Source: Channallabes apus
Taxonomy: Eukaryota; Chordata; Actinopteri; Siluriformes; Clariidae
Reading direction: 5' to 3'
Length of the DNA stretch: 64,000 nt
Assembly: GCA_030522415.1 (NCBI GenBank)
Contig: CM060121.1
Location: 21,126,642 to 21,190,641 of the forward strand
The position numbers were made by a program, and so were the translations under genes. Of the stretch, positions 1 through 58,328 are shown piece by piece (within the stretch, counting starts at the first letter, position 1; the number at the start of each line of letters is the position of its first letter). The notes beneath the pieces are model-generated. The model did no database searches. It was not told the DNA's origin and was given only the letters and a program-made list of their open reading frames with translations.

Positions 1-1156
1 AACGAGTTATTAACCTAATCATCTGAATCAACTAATTAACTCTAAACACCTGCAAAAGATTCCTGAGGCTTTTAAAAACTCCCAGCCTGGTTCATTACTC
101 AAAACCGCAATCATGGGTAAGACTGCCGACCTGACTGCTGTCCAGAAGGCCATCATTGACACCCTCAAGCAAGAGGGTAAGACACAGAAAGACATTTCTG
201 AACGAATAGGCTGTTCCCAGAGTGCTGTATCAAGGCACCTCAGTGGGAAGTCTGTGGGAAGAAAAAAGTGTGGCAGAAAACGCTGCGCAACGAGAAGAGG
301 TGACCGGGCCCTGAGGAAGATTGTGGAGAAGGACCGATTCCAGACCTTGGGGGACCTGCGGAAGCAGTGGACTGAGTCTGGAGTAGAAACATCCAGAGCC
401 ACCGTGTACAGGCGTGTGCAGGAAATGGGCTACAGGTTGCAAATTTTGCATTTCATTCGGAAATCAGGGTGTCAGAGTCTGGAGGAAGACTGGGGAGAGG
501 GAAATGCCAAAATGCCTGAAGTCCAGGGTCAAGTACCCACAGTCAGTGATGGTCTGGGGTGCCATGTCAGCTGCTGGTGTTGGTCCACTGTGTTTTATCA
601 AGGGCAGGGTCAATGCAGCTTGCTATCAGGAGATTTTGGAGCACTTCATGCTTCCATCTGCTGAAAAGCTTTATGGAGATGAAGATTTCATTTTTCAGCA
701 CGACCTGGCACCTGCTCACAGCGCCAAAACCACTGGTAAATGGTTTACTGACCATGGTATTACTGTGCTCAATTGGCCTGCCAACTCTCCTGACCTGAAC
801 CCCATAGAGAATCTGTGGCATATTGTGAAGAGAAAGTTGAGAGACACAAGACACAAGAATCTCCAAAAGGATTCCCGACCAAGTATTGAGTGCAGAACTG
901 AACATAATTATTTGAAGGTTGACTTTTTTTGTATTAAAAACACTTTTCTTTTATTGGTCGGATGAAATATGCTAATTTTTTGAGATAGGGATTTTGAGCT
1001 GTATGCCACAATCATCAATATTAAAACAATAAAAGGCTTGAACTACTTCAGTTGTGTGTAATGAATCTAAAATATATGAAAGTCTAACGTTTATCAGTAC
1101 ATTACAGAAAATAATGAACTTTATCACAATATGCTAATTTTTTGAGAAGGACCTGT
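1..1156 (+). mobile_element. Tc1-like DNA transposon, 5' end outside window, internally deleted
   Basis: The stretch begins in the 5' untranslated part of a Tc1-type element and ends in the typical AT-rich right terminal repeat (the words TATGCTAATTTTTTGAGA occur at about 970 and 1130, then the end near 1156). The left terminal repeat lies before base 1. Between the two ends sits a broken transposase. The 3' flank of the transposase runs directly into terminal-repeat-like sequence, so the element has lost internal DNA at two places (about 432-441 and about 860-870). It is a dead copy. The assignment rests on the transposase motifs and the recognisable teleost Tc1 end sequence. Confidence 0.9.
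113..958 (+). pseudogene. Tc1-family transposase, frameshifted and internally deleted
   Basis: The N-terminal reading frame (113-440) encodes the paired-like helix-turn-helix DNA-binding region: MGKTADLTAVQKAIIDTLKQ, then a second helix containing CSQSAVSRHLSGK, then a GRKRC basic hook and ATVYRRVQEMGYR. From about 441 the family sequence continues in another frame (KFCISFGNQG, then VMVWGAMSAAG, FQHDLAPAH and SPDLNPIENLW). The spacing between the second Asp (QHD) and the Glu (PIEN) is 34, as expected for DD34E Tc1 enzymes. The stretch that should carry the first catalytic Asp has been deleted together with roughly 60 residues, and the C-terminus after KRKLRDTRHKNLQK is also lost. No active enzyme can be made. 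Confidence 0.9.
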
Positions 1157-1789
1157 GTATCTCTTATGACTCTTTACAACGATATACTAAATATTTTGGT
1201 CTGTATGTATATGAATGTATAGTCCCAAGTCCTGTATACGTATCGTATCGGCTTTTTGAGCATGATGATGAAAAAACGCTGTCCTGTCCTGTAATTTCGA
1301 TGTAGCCATACTGTATGCGTATAAACAGCATTGGAGCGTTAGGGATTAACCGCATTAGTTACATTTTTGCAATACGAAAATTTCGACATTAAGGATGGAA
1401 ACGGATTAAGTTTGTATGCTGAGGGACCGCTGTCATATTAAAATGAGAGATTCGAAAATACAGTATTGTAGAGATCTATCCATCCTTTATCTATACAGTA
1501 CCACTTATCCTGTGTAGGGTTGTGAGGCACACAAGGCAGGGTTCTCCCTGAGTGAGGTGGTGACCCCTGGCAAGGGTATTATAAATATGCAAATGGAAAT
1601 GACCTCTAGGGTTCCTGTAATGTGCAAGTGGTGTTCCTGAATGAATCCCAAAGACAAAATCTTTGACTGAATCTTTGTTGATTGAGCCTTTATTTGTTAC
1701 TTACACATCAGTGCACATTGAAATTCTTTTCTTTGCATATCCCACGTAAGAAGCTGAGCTTAAAGCGGAGCAGACAGGGTTGAGGTATC

Positions 1790-2005
1790 TTAGGTTGCTA
1801 AAGTTGTCCAAATGTCGCCACTCGGCTGGGATGGGCATTCACAGACGTACTGCCTTCTTGCACCATTGCAAGTATTATACTGCAGCTATGAGTCTCTTCA
1901 CCAGACCGTGCTTGAAGTCTTCTGTAAATGCCGATCATTTTATTATGACTCAATTCACAAATAGAGTTCATCACAAATCCCGTTTTGACTTGAACACCGC
2001 TCGTA
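1790..2005 (-). mobile_element. mariner-like fossil, 5' end with start of transposase
   Basis: Read on the minus strand it starts with a terminal-repeat-like word (TACGAGCGGTGTTCAAGTCA). It continues into a decayed reading frame with IYRRLQARSGEETHS followed by EGSTSVNAHPS. These match the helix-turn-helix region of mariner transposases (pattern YRRL.A.YG.ET.S ... G.TSV.D.PR.GRP). The catalytic part is missing. The same terminal word recurs near 31428 and 46377. Confidence 0.65.
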
Positions 2006-2693
2006 GGTAATTTATCCAAAGCTTTATCTTACATGGTTTGCAAAGTGTTACACACGTGTCCCCTTGAGTCGCCGAGTAAAAACAGACATTCAGACCAGTG
2101 TCTAGTGTCCACGTGAAAAATCATCTCCTTTTCCAGTAATACATTTCCAAATTTTGCTAAATTGACACTAGCTTTGATATTAATTGTACTTTTTATTACT
2201 TAATTGCTTTATTACTTAATTGTTTGTCATTGCCCTTGTTAGCATGTATAGGACATTTTAAGCAAACCTGGGGACATAATTGTGTTCTTCCATGACTTTT
2301 TTTTTCTGAACAGACTGAGATTTTGAAGCAGAGTGAAAGTTATGTTGCAGACGCCTTTTTTTCCCCCAAAGGCTTTTCTCAGAATAATAATCCACTTGTG
2401 CCGATGCCATTACTTCAACAACATCATGTTTGTGTGTGCATAGTTTCCGGGCTAGTTGTTCGAACCAGACAAATTATTAAAAACTCCATTTTGCATGTTT
2501 AAATACAGAATGCTGGTTGCACTTAGTGGGTGCAATTCACGGGCCAGAACCACCAGGGTGCGCTGTGGTGTAATAAGACATATTAACATAAACACGGTTA
2601 AGCAGGACAAGCACGGTTCCGAACAGGACAGGTTTAGCACAGGTTAAGGATATACGGCAATTGTTAGTCTGTGTAGCCTGTGTGTGGTCATTA

Positions 2694-2696
<3 letters not shown>

Positions 2697-2726
<30 letters not shown>
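2697..2726 (+). repeat. (TG)n microsatellite forming the acceptor tract
   Basis: About 15 TG units directly precede the GATGCAG acceptor of the exon at 2733, in the place normally held by a polypyrimidine tract. Length variation here could affect splicing of that exon. Confidence 0.85.
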
Positions 2727-2727
<1 letters not shown>

Positions 2728-2732
2728 TGCAG

Positions 2733-2829
2733 AGAGATTGAGTATCTGAAGAGGGAGACAGCACAGAGGCGTGCACAGGAGGAATCAGAGGTCGGCCACA
2801 AGGAGGAGACAGACAGCCTGCAGGAGAAG
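2733..2829 (+). CDS. Penultimate coding exon of an unidentified coiled-coil protein
   Basis: An AG acceptor (2731-2732) and a GTAAAG donor (2830) bracket an open segment that reads EIEYLKRETAQRR, then QEESEVGHKEETDSLQEK. It is rich in Glu, Lys, Arg and Gln with hydrophobic residues (I, L, L, V, L) at heptad-like spacing, which suggests a coiled coil. The exon ends in phase 0 and joins in frame to the exon at 3436. I do not recognise the protein; many cytoskeletal or Golgi coiled-coil proteins end this way. Upstream exons lie before the window. Support: splice signals on both sides, matching phase, no stop, and coding-like composition in an otherwise non-coding stretch. Confidence 0.7.
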
Positions 2830-3435
2830 GTAAAGTGCACAAGGATTGATTTAAGTGACCGTATTAAATAACAGAAATAAATTTAGATTAAACAGGTTGG
2901 CATATTTAAACAATTTTTCGAACTGCCCGCTCATGCACCGTTGGGGGCGGAGTAACACACTCGGAGGACAGATCGCGAGTTCGATTCCCGGGTGATGCTG
3001 TAACCTCACGCAGCCGGAGGTCTAGAGAGAGCTGATTGGTCGATGAGAGGTACTTCGTGTGCCCACATTAATCACGGCTCCACAGCCAATCAAGGGCATC
3101 TGTGAGCTCACGCACGCGGAAGGAGCGAATAGCGCTGTCCTCCGAGTGTGTTACGCCGTCCACAACAGTTCGTGAGCGAGCAGTTCGAAAAGATGCGGTC
3201 AGCTGGCCTCACGTGATTCAGAGGAAACACGTGAAAGTCATAATAGTCAAAATTCTGCCCCCCCCCCCCGACTGAATGGTCGTAGTAGCCTTAATGTGGG
3301 AGCCCCCTAGTGACAGGGAGGAATTGGACACAACTAAATAAGGGAGAAAATCCGTCTTAAGATTAAAGAATGAAATCTCGCCAGTTCATTTCACACACTC
3401 ACAAAGCCTCTGTTTTTTTCCGTTTCCTTTCCCAG
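2830..3435 (+). other. Last intron of the coiled-coil gene
   Basis: This 606-bp GT-AG intron (GTAAAG ... TTTCCCAG) is mostly occupied by a SINE carrying an inverted fold-back arm (2916-3355). Little unique intron sequence remains on either side. Confidence 0.7.
2916..3355 (+). mobile_element. tRNA-headed SINE with a fold-back 5' arm
   Basis: A B-box-like word (GTTCGATTCCCGGG, about 2979-2992) marks a tRNA-derived head. The body and the tail (GGGAGCCCCCTAGTGA...GGAGGAATTGGA) match a second copy at 37745-38108 on the other strand. Unlike that copy, this one has an extra arm at 2916-2971 that is the near-perfect reverse complement of 3135-3191 (from CTGTCCTCCGAGTGTGTTAC through CAGTTCGAAAA). 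It could fold into a roughly 56-bp stem with a loop of about 160 bases. Confidence 0.75.
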
Positions 3436-3489
3436 ATCACTGACTTAGAAACGAAGGTGGACGCACTCAAGAGCTCCGAGCCCTCCTAA
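3436..3489 (+). CDS. Terminal coding exon of the coiled-coil protein
   Basis: The exon follows a strong acceptor (TTTCCTTTCCCAG), reads ITDLETKVDALKSSEPS and ends at TAA 3487-3489. The frame continues in phase 0 from the exon ending at 2829, and the I-L-V-L spacing extends the coiled coil before a short polar tail (SSEPS). Together the two exons give about 50 C-terminal residues. The gene converges on rapgefl1. The identity is not known to me; a protein search with these 50 residues against teleosts would settle it. Confidence 0.7.
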   Translation: MTDLETKVDALKSSEPS

Positions 3490-4589
3490 ACCTGCACAGG
3501 AACGATGGAGAACGAGGGAGAGATTAGGAGGAAAAACAAATCTTACAGCCCTGGCCGTCCCTCCTCCCTGCATGTTTTCCCCTGCGGCATGCAACAAATG
3601 GACAACCGAAAGACTGCAAGAAACATTAAAGGGATGATACTGGGGGAGGGGGGGAGAGGGGGACACGACAGAGAACTCATCATGTCCTGCCAGACGTGTG
3701 GCACAGACCTGCTCACCTCTAGTCTTCATGACAACATGTGTAACTTTAGGACGTTTTTGCTTTCAGACAGTATTTGAATTAGATTTTTTTTCTCTCTCTC
3801 TTTTTAATGGCCCTATATATATATAAATATATATATATAAAAAACTAATGAAAAAACATTACACAGCTTGTAGTCTTGGAAACTCACAGCACGCCACTTG
3901 GACCTGGTGCCAAACGAACTGAGAAAAAGAAAACCAGACTTTTGGGTTTTGACTTTTTTTTTTTTTTTTTTTTTTGTTAATCTGTGGCAGAATGAGTTGA
4001 TGTGAGCTGATGATGTTTGTATATAGTCTTCAGTGTATTTAAAATGCTTAAGCAATTGAGCTGTAGGGGAAGAGATGAGGAAGAGGCGCAGGATTATGGG
4101 ATGGAGTAAATGAGAAGTAAACGTAAACAAATGTCCCAGTTCTAGACGTCTAGACCAGGTGAAGTTTTTCTTTGATTGATGCGTTTTTTTTTTTTGTTGT
4201 TGTTGTTTTTTTTGTTTTTTTCTTCCCCTCAGCAAAATGGCAAACAGGGTGCGAGACTCGTGTATGATAACCTTTCGACGTCCCTTCCAAGACACTTTGG
4301 ACAGTATTACCGGACGCGTGTCGCTGCATTTCCTTCACGCATCAGTCGCTGTCGACATCAGAGGCCGTGTGACAGGAGGCTAATTTAATCTACCTTTGAT
4401 TTTAAACTTGTAACTTCTGCTCACCTGGTTGTTCTTCTACAGTGACGCTTCATCATCACTTCTTCTCTAGGCTGAAGGTTTTATTTCTCACTGATCTAAA
4501 AATTCCAAACAGACGCCCTGCGATATTATTCACTTCTTACTATTAGCGCACATGACCGGGTCCATGCAATGCGTTATGGTGTAACGGGA

Positions 4590-4800
4590 AAGAGGAAGGG
4601 AAGGGTTTGAAGAGGGTTTGATTTGGCTACTGATCGGAAGGTCAGGGGTTTAAACCCCAGCACCACCAGGCTTCAAGGCCCATAACCTTATCCGATCTAG
4701 GGGGCGCTCTGAGCCCAGCTTCCTAACTGGAATATGCGAAATTTAAAAAATCATGAAGAGTACACGTAACAAATAATCTAATCTAATCTTAATTTTAATC
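4590..4800 (+). mobile_element. SINE fragment in the candidate 3' UTR
   Basis: It carries the tRNA-like block GATCGGAAGGTCAGGGGTTT followed by AACCCCAGCACCACCA, then the tail GGGGGCGCTCTGAGCCCAGC and GGAATATGCGAA, and ends in short TAATCT/TTAATC repeats. This matches the pattern of a teleost tRNA-derived SINE; the related copy at 14737-14913 is on the minus strand. The A-box half is worn. Confidence 0.6.
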
Positions 4801-6697
4801 TTAATCTTAATAATAAGCGCACACTTGGAGCCTTTTTGCTTTTCATGATATATTATTAGTGAGCTGATTTTTTTTCCCTCCCCCAGGTTATACATACAGT
4901 CGTGTTGTAACCAGGGGGGGGTAATGTGGGGGGGATGTTATGAATTTGGGGAACTGGAATTTAGATAGGAGTTAAATACAGCTTTTAGGTAGACACTGGC
5001 GTTTAATCTGATTCCGGATCACGGGACAGACGTCGCATCAAAGGACAATTCTGGTTCCTTTTTGAACAAATATGTTTTACACAGAAGGGAAAATCCAGAC
5101 ATTTTTATGTCAAAGTTGCTACTTGTTCCTTTTTTTTTTTTTTCTTTGAATAATGAAGAAATGTCTGCAGAACTGTATTGGTTTAGTCCAGGACTCCCGG
5201 TGTAATCCTTCACAGACCGGCGTGGAGTCCCCTGGACGTCTTCTCTCCGTTTGCAATAAGAAAGCCGCTCTGCCGTCGCTATACTGTACGTTCCTTCACG
5301 ATTTCAGTTCAGCGTATTAAAAATTTGACTCTGGGAAGACAGACAGTATTATTCGTTTGGACAGATTGAATGCATTAGCTGTAGTTTCCATGGCTTTCTC
5401 ATGGTGTGTGTAATTTCAATTCAAGCCATCTTGCTATGATAAAAAAAAAATTATAATAAATAAATGTCTCTTACGATGCAGTATTGAAAACGACGTCCGG
5501 GGTTTTATCCGACCTTTTAACAAATATTTTAGCGATACAAACAATTATTACTCTGCAACAATATATACTGGGCTTTGTTATTGTCAGTAGAGTATAAATC
5601 GAGATTTCTTTCCCTTTCTTTTATTATTATTATTATTATTATTATTTTCTGTGTGGAAATAGATCTCGCATCGTGCACTTGCTCCGGGTGCAGTTCCAAT
5701 TTGCAAGACATCGTAACACTGCGATAGTCCAGGGTCTGTGTGTATCGAGTGTCCCAGCTCAGTCGTGTAGAGCAGAACTCATTGTACTCCTGTGAGCTTC
5801 GATGCATAAATACACTCCCTGAACTACCTCAGATCCATCTTCTTTCCATTTATTTTTTTTTTTGTTTTTCTCCTCCTCCATGCTTTTTTTAAAAAATATT
5901 TTTGCACATAGATATAGAAGACCATCTATAACTGGAAGAAAAAAAACAAACACAAAAAAAAAGACTTGTGTAAACACATTGTGATGAGTTCTATATGTTA
6001 CAGTGGGGTTCATTTGATGACAGTCAGCATGACCATGTAAGCTTGTCTCTGCTCCAGCTGTGTATCCGTGCCAGTACACACCTTGTTTGATCCACTCAGG
6101 TTGAAAGAGCATCAAGTACACACAGGACTGTTTTTGCGATCACGTCCCAGGAAGACTCTGGAATTCCACCATCATCATCATCGTCATCCTTCCGGCGCGA
6201 GGATCCGTTCCGTTTCTCGTCGCTGTCGCCTACAGAATTGTCCTGTGCTCATTTCAGATCCACTTTTGCCTTTCGAAATTCCAAAACAACCCCGGGAGCC
6301 GATGCCGTACGAGACTTCCTGATGGATGGGCCAGTAAAGGTCAGAGCACTGTCAGGACGAGACGCAGCAGGACGGAGCTACATGCTGAGTGATTATCAGA
6401 GCACTGAAACACTAGTCAGACGTTCAGAACTTACATTCCGGTCGACCTGCTTTTAAAGACGTCGTAGCCTTCCGTAAGGTTCACTCGCTTCTGTGTACAG
6501 AGAGGAGCGTATTCCTCGTGCTGGTGTAAGGGTGTTACTCATCTTAACGTGAACTAAAAAACTTGACTCCATTCCTTTTTTTTTGTTGTTGTTTTTTGTT
6601 TTTTAATTGCTTTGAGTCGCAACCATATAAATAAGGGAAAAAGTGTTCCATTTGAAAGGAGCATCATGTTCATCTTGCATAATTTACTGTCATTAAC

Positions 6698-6703
6698 AAT
6701 AAA
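6698..6703 (+). terminator. Polyadenylation signal AATAAA (coiled-coil gene)
   Basis: A canonical AATAAA is followed by an A-rich stretch and a TG/T-rich downstream element (ATGTGTTG). It is the last good plus-strand signal before the SINE fragments that separate the two convergent genes. Confidence 0.4.
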
Positions 6704-6794
6704 TGCAAAAAAAATGTGTTGAATAACATGAAGAGATGAGTTTTTTTTTTTGTATTGTTATAATTATTATTATGTATGAAGTCACTTGAATAGG

Positions 6795-6995
6795 TGAAAT
6801 GGTGGTGTGGTGTCAACTTGCACTTCAAGGGTACGGGTTCGATTCCCGTCTCTGTGTGCATAGAGGTTGCATGTTTTCCCCGTGCTTGGTGGGTTTCCTC
6901 CGGGCGCTCCGGTTTCCTCCCCCAAAAACCTGCAGATTATGCAAATTGGTGTTCCCAAAATTGCCCATAGTGTGTATGTGTGTGTGTGTACTGTA
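6795..6995 (+). mobile_element. Common tRNA-headed SINE, 5' part
   Basis: It shows the head (GGTTCGATTCCCGTCTCTGT) and the conserved core (GTGCTTGGTGGGTTTCCTCC, GGTTTCCTCCC, TGCAGATTA). It stops near the GTGTG tract after CCCATAGTGTG. Same family as 7226-7490, 9939-10297, 19219-19584 and 28911-29277. Confidence 0.85.
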
Positions 6996-7225
6996 TGTGT
7001 GTGTGCTTGCGAAGCTTAACAGCGTTCTATTTTTGGGAAAATTAATACATCAGTGAGTCATTTCTGGCACTAATTAAGCGATTTTGGCTTTAAAATCTTT
7101 ATAAACCTGTTGATATTGTGTTATTCAAATCAGAACCTGTGATGTGTATGGAAATCCATTTCAGCAATTAATATCATTTTCATTAAAAGTTATAAAATAG
7201 CATGAAATCCAAAACTCATGGCTTC

Positions 7226-7490
7226 AGGTCTGTGTGCATAGAGTTTGCATGTTTTCCCCGTGCATTCTAGGTTTCCTCCCACAGTCCAAAAACATGCAGA
7301 TTAGGCTAATTAGTGTTCCCAAATTGCCCGTAGTGTGAGTAAAATGCCCGTAAAATGAGTGTGTTTGAGTGTGTGCATACAGTATGTGCTCTGAGACTGA
7401 TTGCCCCACCTCCTGCCCCAAGTGTCCTGGTATACTGCTCGAGGCTTTCAGCGACCCTGTACAGAATAAGCCGTATAGAAGAAGAATAAA
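7226..7490 (+). mobile_element. Common tRNA-headed SINE, 3' part
   Basis: It starts at the core (TCTGTGTGCATAGAGTTTGC) and runs to the tail (GAATAAGCCGTATAGAAGAA) but lacks the tRNA head. It lies between the two convergent genes, downstream of the candidate polyadenylation sites of both. Confidence 0.8.
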
Positions 7491-7549
7491 AAATTTAATC
7501 CAAAACCACTGCTAGAAGGTACAGTATGACAAAAAAAAACACACACAGG

Positions 7550-9413
7550 TTGACTCATGAGGTCATCAGAAGAGGCTTTATTTAGGATTTGTTGGGATTT
7601 TTTGAGGGGTGGATGGGTGGAGGCAGAGCAGCGCCTCCTCCTGGCCCGCCTTTCTCTCGCCTCACAGGAGTTTTAGAGGAGCGCACTGTAAACACGGACT
7701 TCTGTACAAAAAACAAAACCAAAAATAATAATAATAATAATAATAATAATAATTAAAAAAAACACCCAGAGATTGTAGATTACCCGCTTTAAAAAAACAA
7801 ACAGACAAACAAAAAAACTATAAAAATCCAACTAAAGCGAACACATGCTGTACAATTCCAGTAAATCGCAAAATATAAAACAAACAACCAAAAAAAAAAA
7901 ATCAAAATCAAAAATACAACTGAAGATAGTCAACAAAACTATCAACAAAACTATAATATATATACACATCTACTACAGCTAGGAACCAAATAAAAACTGC
8001 AATTCATCATGAACATTAGACTCTCGATCTGGTTTTAAAATGTACACGTATCTTTTTTTTTTTTAACCCCCTCAGATATACAAAACAAATATTCTCATTG
8101 AACATCCATCTTATTTCTCATACATAAAATAGAGTCTTCATATTTATTTCGCTATTTACATCGACATTATGTACAGGGAGGCTTTTCAGACAGGCCTCTG
8201 CGAAAAAAAACCCAAAGGTTCTCAGCAGGAAGGAGATCCTGAGAGACTCTCGCGTCCGAGACGAGTAAAAGCAGCCAGCAGCGGTTAGACGTTTTCCCTG
8301 CGGCCCGTCTGAGAGCAGGTTTGCTTTTATAGCTTATGATGGCTCCTTTAGGATTTGGCAAGAGATGATGAAGTGTGATTGAGGGCTGATTAATGGCCAC
8401 GGTGTTGAACACACGATGGGGGAGTGCAAAAGGAGAATCGGGTAAGAGCTTAATTCGTTAATCAAGGTACGAGTTCCTGCTTTTGCGAAAAAGTAGGAGA
8501 ACCAAGGCGAATTGTACTGCGAGAGAAGCGAAGAAAACCGATATAAATACAAACATATTGAAAAATTGAACACTTCCAGCTGGATAACAACCTTAGCATT
8601 GTCTATATAAAGATGATGTTCTGACAGGCTCGCCATGACGAGGCCTGCGACCGGAGCGTCCTGATAAAAAGACGACAGCGAAGCTTTCAACGCAGAGACG
8701 TTCGACCCTCGTAGACGTCGTCTCCGTGTTACGGTATACATGCTGAAGGCTTTACCGATCGAAGCAGCTGGTCTTCGATTGGCGGCTCATGGTAGCGAAG
8801 GTGTGTGTTTAACACAGAGCTGAGTTACAAAGTAAGTGCCAAGTGCCTTTAGTTGGCTTGCGTAGGAGGAAAGGGAGGACGAAGCGGAGACGTCAAAGTC
8901 CATGAGGTCAGATTGTCTCATGATTTAGTGGGGGGTTGTTGTTTTTTTGTTTTTAATGTGAGGTAAAAGAGGTGAATAGAAGTCTGTACGCATCCAGAGG
9001 AAATGTAGTGTGAGCCCATCACATAGGCTTCAGTTCCACTGACGGCAGTGCAAACTACACACAGCTCACAGGAAATTTAAAAAACATTGTAATATATATA
9101 TTTATATATATTTAGGAAAAATCTGAGAAATCTGAAAGACCGATGAAAGGATTCCACGGATTGAAGAAATCAATAATTATTATTATTTTTTTAAAACACG
9201 AGGTGTTGCAGAAATGTTGTGTGTGAATGAATAAGCGTGCTGTATAACATTTAACTCTGTCCCGAAGTCCAGACTCGAGAAAGCAGGAGTTCCTGCTGTG
9301 TATCCTGACAGACTTCACTACTCTTCCAGCAGTCCAGCTGAGATGGAGAAGCAGAAAGGTTTGTTATAAAGAGGGAGGGGTCTGGATGGCAAGGTGGGAG
9401 ATGATTAGCCCTG
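7550..9413 (-). other. rapgefl1: rapgefl1 3' UTR
   Basis: On the minus strand this runs from the stop codon of rapgefl1 to just past an AATAAA signal (7577-7582). No coding signal is seen. It contains AAT and A-rich tracts (7726-7752, 7790-7930) and an AT-rich block (9090-9115). The exact cleavage site is not visible, so the lower boundary is approximate. Confidence 0.6.
7577..7582 (-). terminator. rapgefl1: Polyadenylation signal AATAAA (rapgefl1)
   Basis: TTTATT on the plus strand reads AATAAA on the minus strand, about 1.83 kb downstream of the stop codon. It is the last canonical minus-strand signal before the SINE fragment at 7226-7490. Other candidates within the UTR cannot be excluded. 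Confidence 0.45.
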
Positions 9414-57145
<47,732 letters not shown>

Positions 57146-58000
57146 TTTGATAAAGGCAGCACGTATTCAGAGACCTCCGTCGATCCTGACTGATGATAAC
57201 GAATACAGCGAGACGAAAAGCGCGCGCGTTTACATCGTAGCTCAGTTAGTGTGAAGCAAAACAAAACCCCTCGCGAATGCTGCTCTCTCTCTCTCTCCCA
57301 CACACACACACACACTCTCTCTCTCTCTGTTGCGATCAGGTCATGAACACAGCCATCAGTGGATCTGCTCGCTGATGAATGAAGAGAGAAGTCTCAGGGC
57401 GTGCGCGTTATGACTGAGAGAGATCCAGGAGCACAGGCTTGTGCTCCCTCCCTGTCTTGTCCTCTGCAGTCGTGCAGGTCGTGTCTGTCGGAGAGGCTGC
57501 GATTCTCACTCACTGCATCCTAGCACAACACATGTCATGCTCAAAAATCAGACAAGTTCTCTGTTAAATGGAGGTGTAATAGAAGCACGGCGCCGTGTTC
57601 CTGTGTCAGGATGCAGAAGGGTGACAGTAGTGCTCGGTGCCGAAGCTGTGGGTGAAGGGGCTACACTACACCGCCTTTATGAGGATCCGACCGCGCTTCT
57701 GTACTCATTCCGCCCTTCGCTTGCTCATCTCAGTCCTCCTCGATGCGAACTAATGCACAGCGTTTCCTTTCGTGCCTACATGCAGTATACACACCCAACG
57801 GGGGTGTGTTGTGTGAATACGTGAGTGTGTGTGAGCGTGTTGTAAAGGCGACAGCAGCTCCACTCCGTTTCGTTTCTTCTCTCCGCCTCCTCCTCTGCAG
57901 TTGTACGGAGGAGCTTCGGTTAGCCTAGGCTCTCCCCCAACCGTCAAATCATAGACACGTGATTAACCACGTGACCGCCAGCGCGCGGAACAGGTAAAAG
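57146..58000 (-). promoter_or_regulatory. rapgefl1: rapgefl1 5' UTR and upstream region
   Basis: Just upstream of the start codon lies a composite CT/CA tract (57281-57329: (CT)n, (CA)n, (CT)n), which on the transcribed strand is a GAGA/TGTG run. Two CACGTG E-boxes sit at 57956-57961 and 57968-57973. No TATA box is obvious. The transcription start cannot be fixed from sequence. Open frames on the plus strand here (57441-57824) have no recognisable protein. Confidence 0.4.
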
Positions 58001-58328
58001 ATGCCGCCTTGTCGACCTATATTCATAATTAGCTAATTACAATTAGCCTTATACTGTATAAGGAATATTTTTTGTACGTTGTGACTGAGTTTGCCTCTAA
58101 ACCCACAAAAAATTGTAGGTATTCTCATTTTAGAGTACTGTTTTATGGTCAATTTGAATTGGGCGGGGGTTATGTTTGGTAGAGGTGACGTCAGGTGCAC
58201 CTAAGTACCAATTGGAGTTTGCACTGGATTAAATTAACTCCCCATTTTATCCCAAGCCACCAAAAATTAAAATGGCTTCTTGTTCACAAACAAATCTGCA
58301 TCCATGATTATACACATGATAATCATTA

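Larger units (their letters stand above)
1157..2732 (+). other. Inferred intron of the plus-strand coiled-coil gene
   Basis: No exon is visible here. It lies upstream of a good splice acceptor at 2731-2732 and is therefore read as intron. It holds a partial, diverged tail of the common SINE (about 1478-1560), a mariner N-terminal fossil (1790-2005) and a TG microsatellite running up to the acceptor. The rest is unremarkable AT-rich DNA. Confidence 0.5.
3490..6715 (+). other. Candidate long 3' UTR of the coiled-coil gene
   Basis: From the stop codon to the AATAAA at 6698-6703 there is no further coding signal. The stretch contains T-runs, an ATT repeat (about 5621-5646), a short TA block (about 3815-3840), a G-rich patch (about 4912-4935) and a SINE fragment (about 4590-4800). 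Another AATAAA at 5455-5460 could give a shorter transcript. It is called a UTR because of its position, the polyadenylation signals and the lack of other genes; the true 3' end is not proven. Confidence 0.45.

Noticed and set aside
3813..4295. 160-codon minus-strand frame
   Set aside because: Built on poly-A/poly-T tracts (KKKQKKQQQQKKK); it lies within the candidate 3' UTR of the plus-strand gene.
57441..57824. 127-codon plus-strand frame upstream of rapgefl1
   Set aside because: No recognisable motif, a Cys/Arg-rich composition typical of GC-rich non-coding DNA, and no clear splice partners. A divergent non-coding transcript remains possible.
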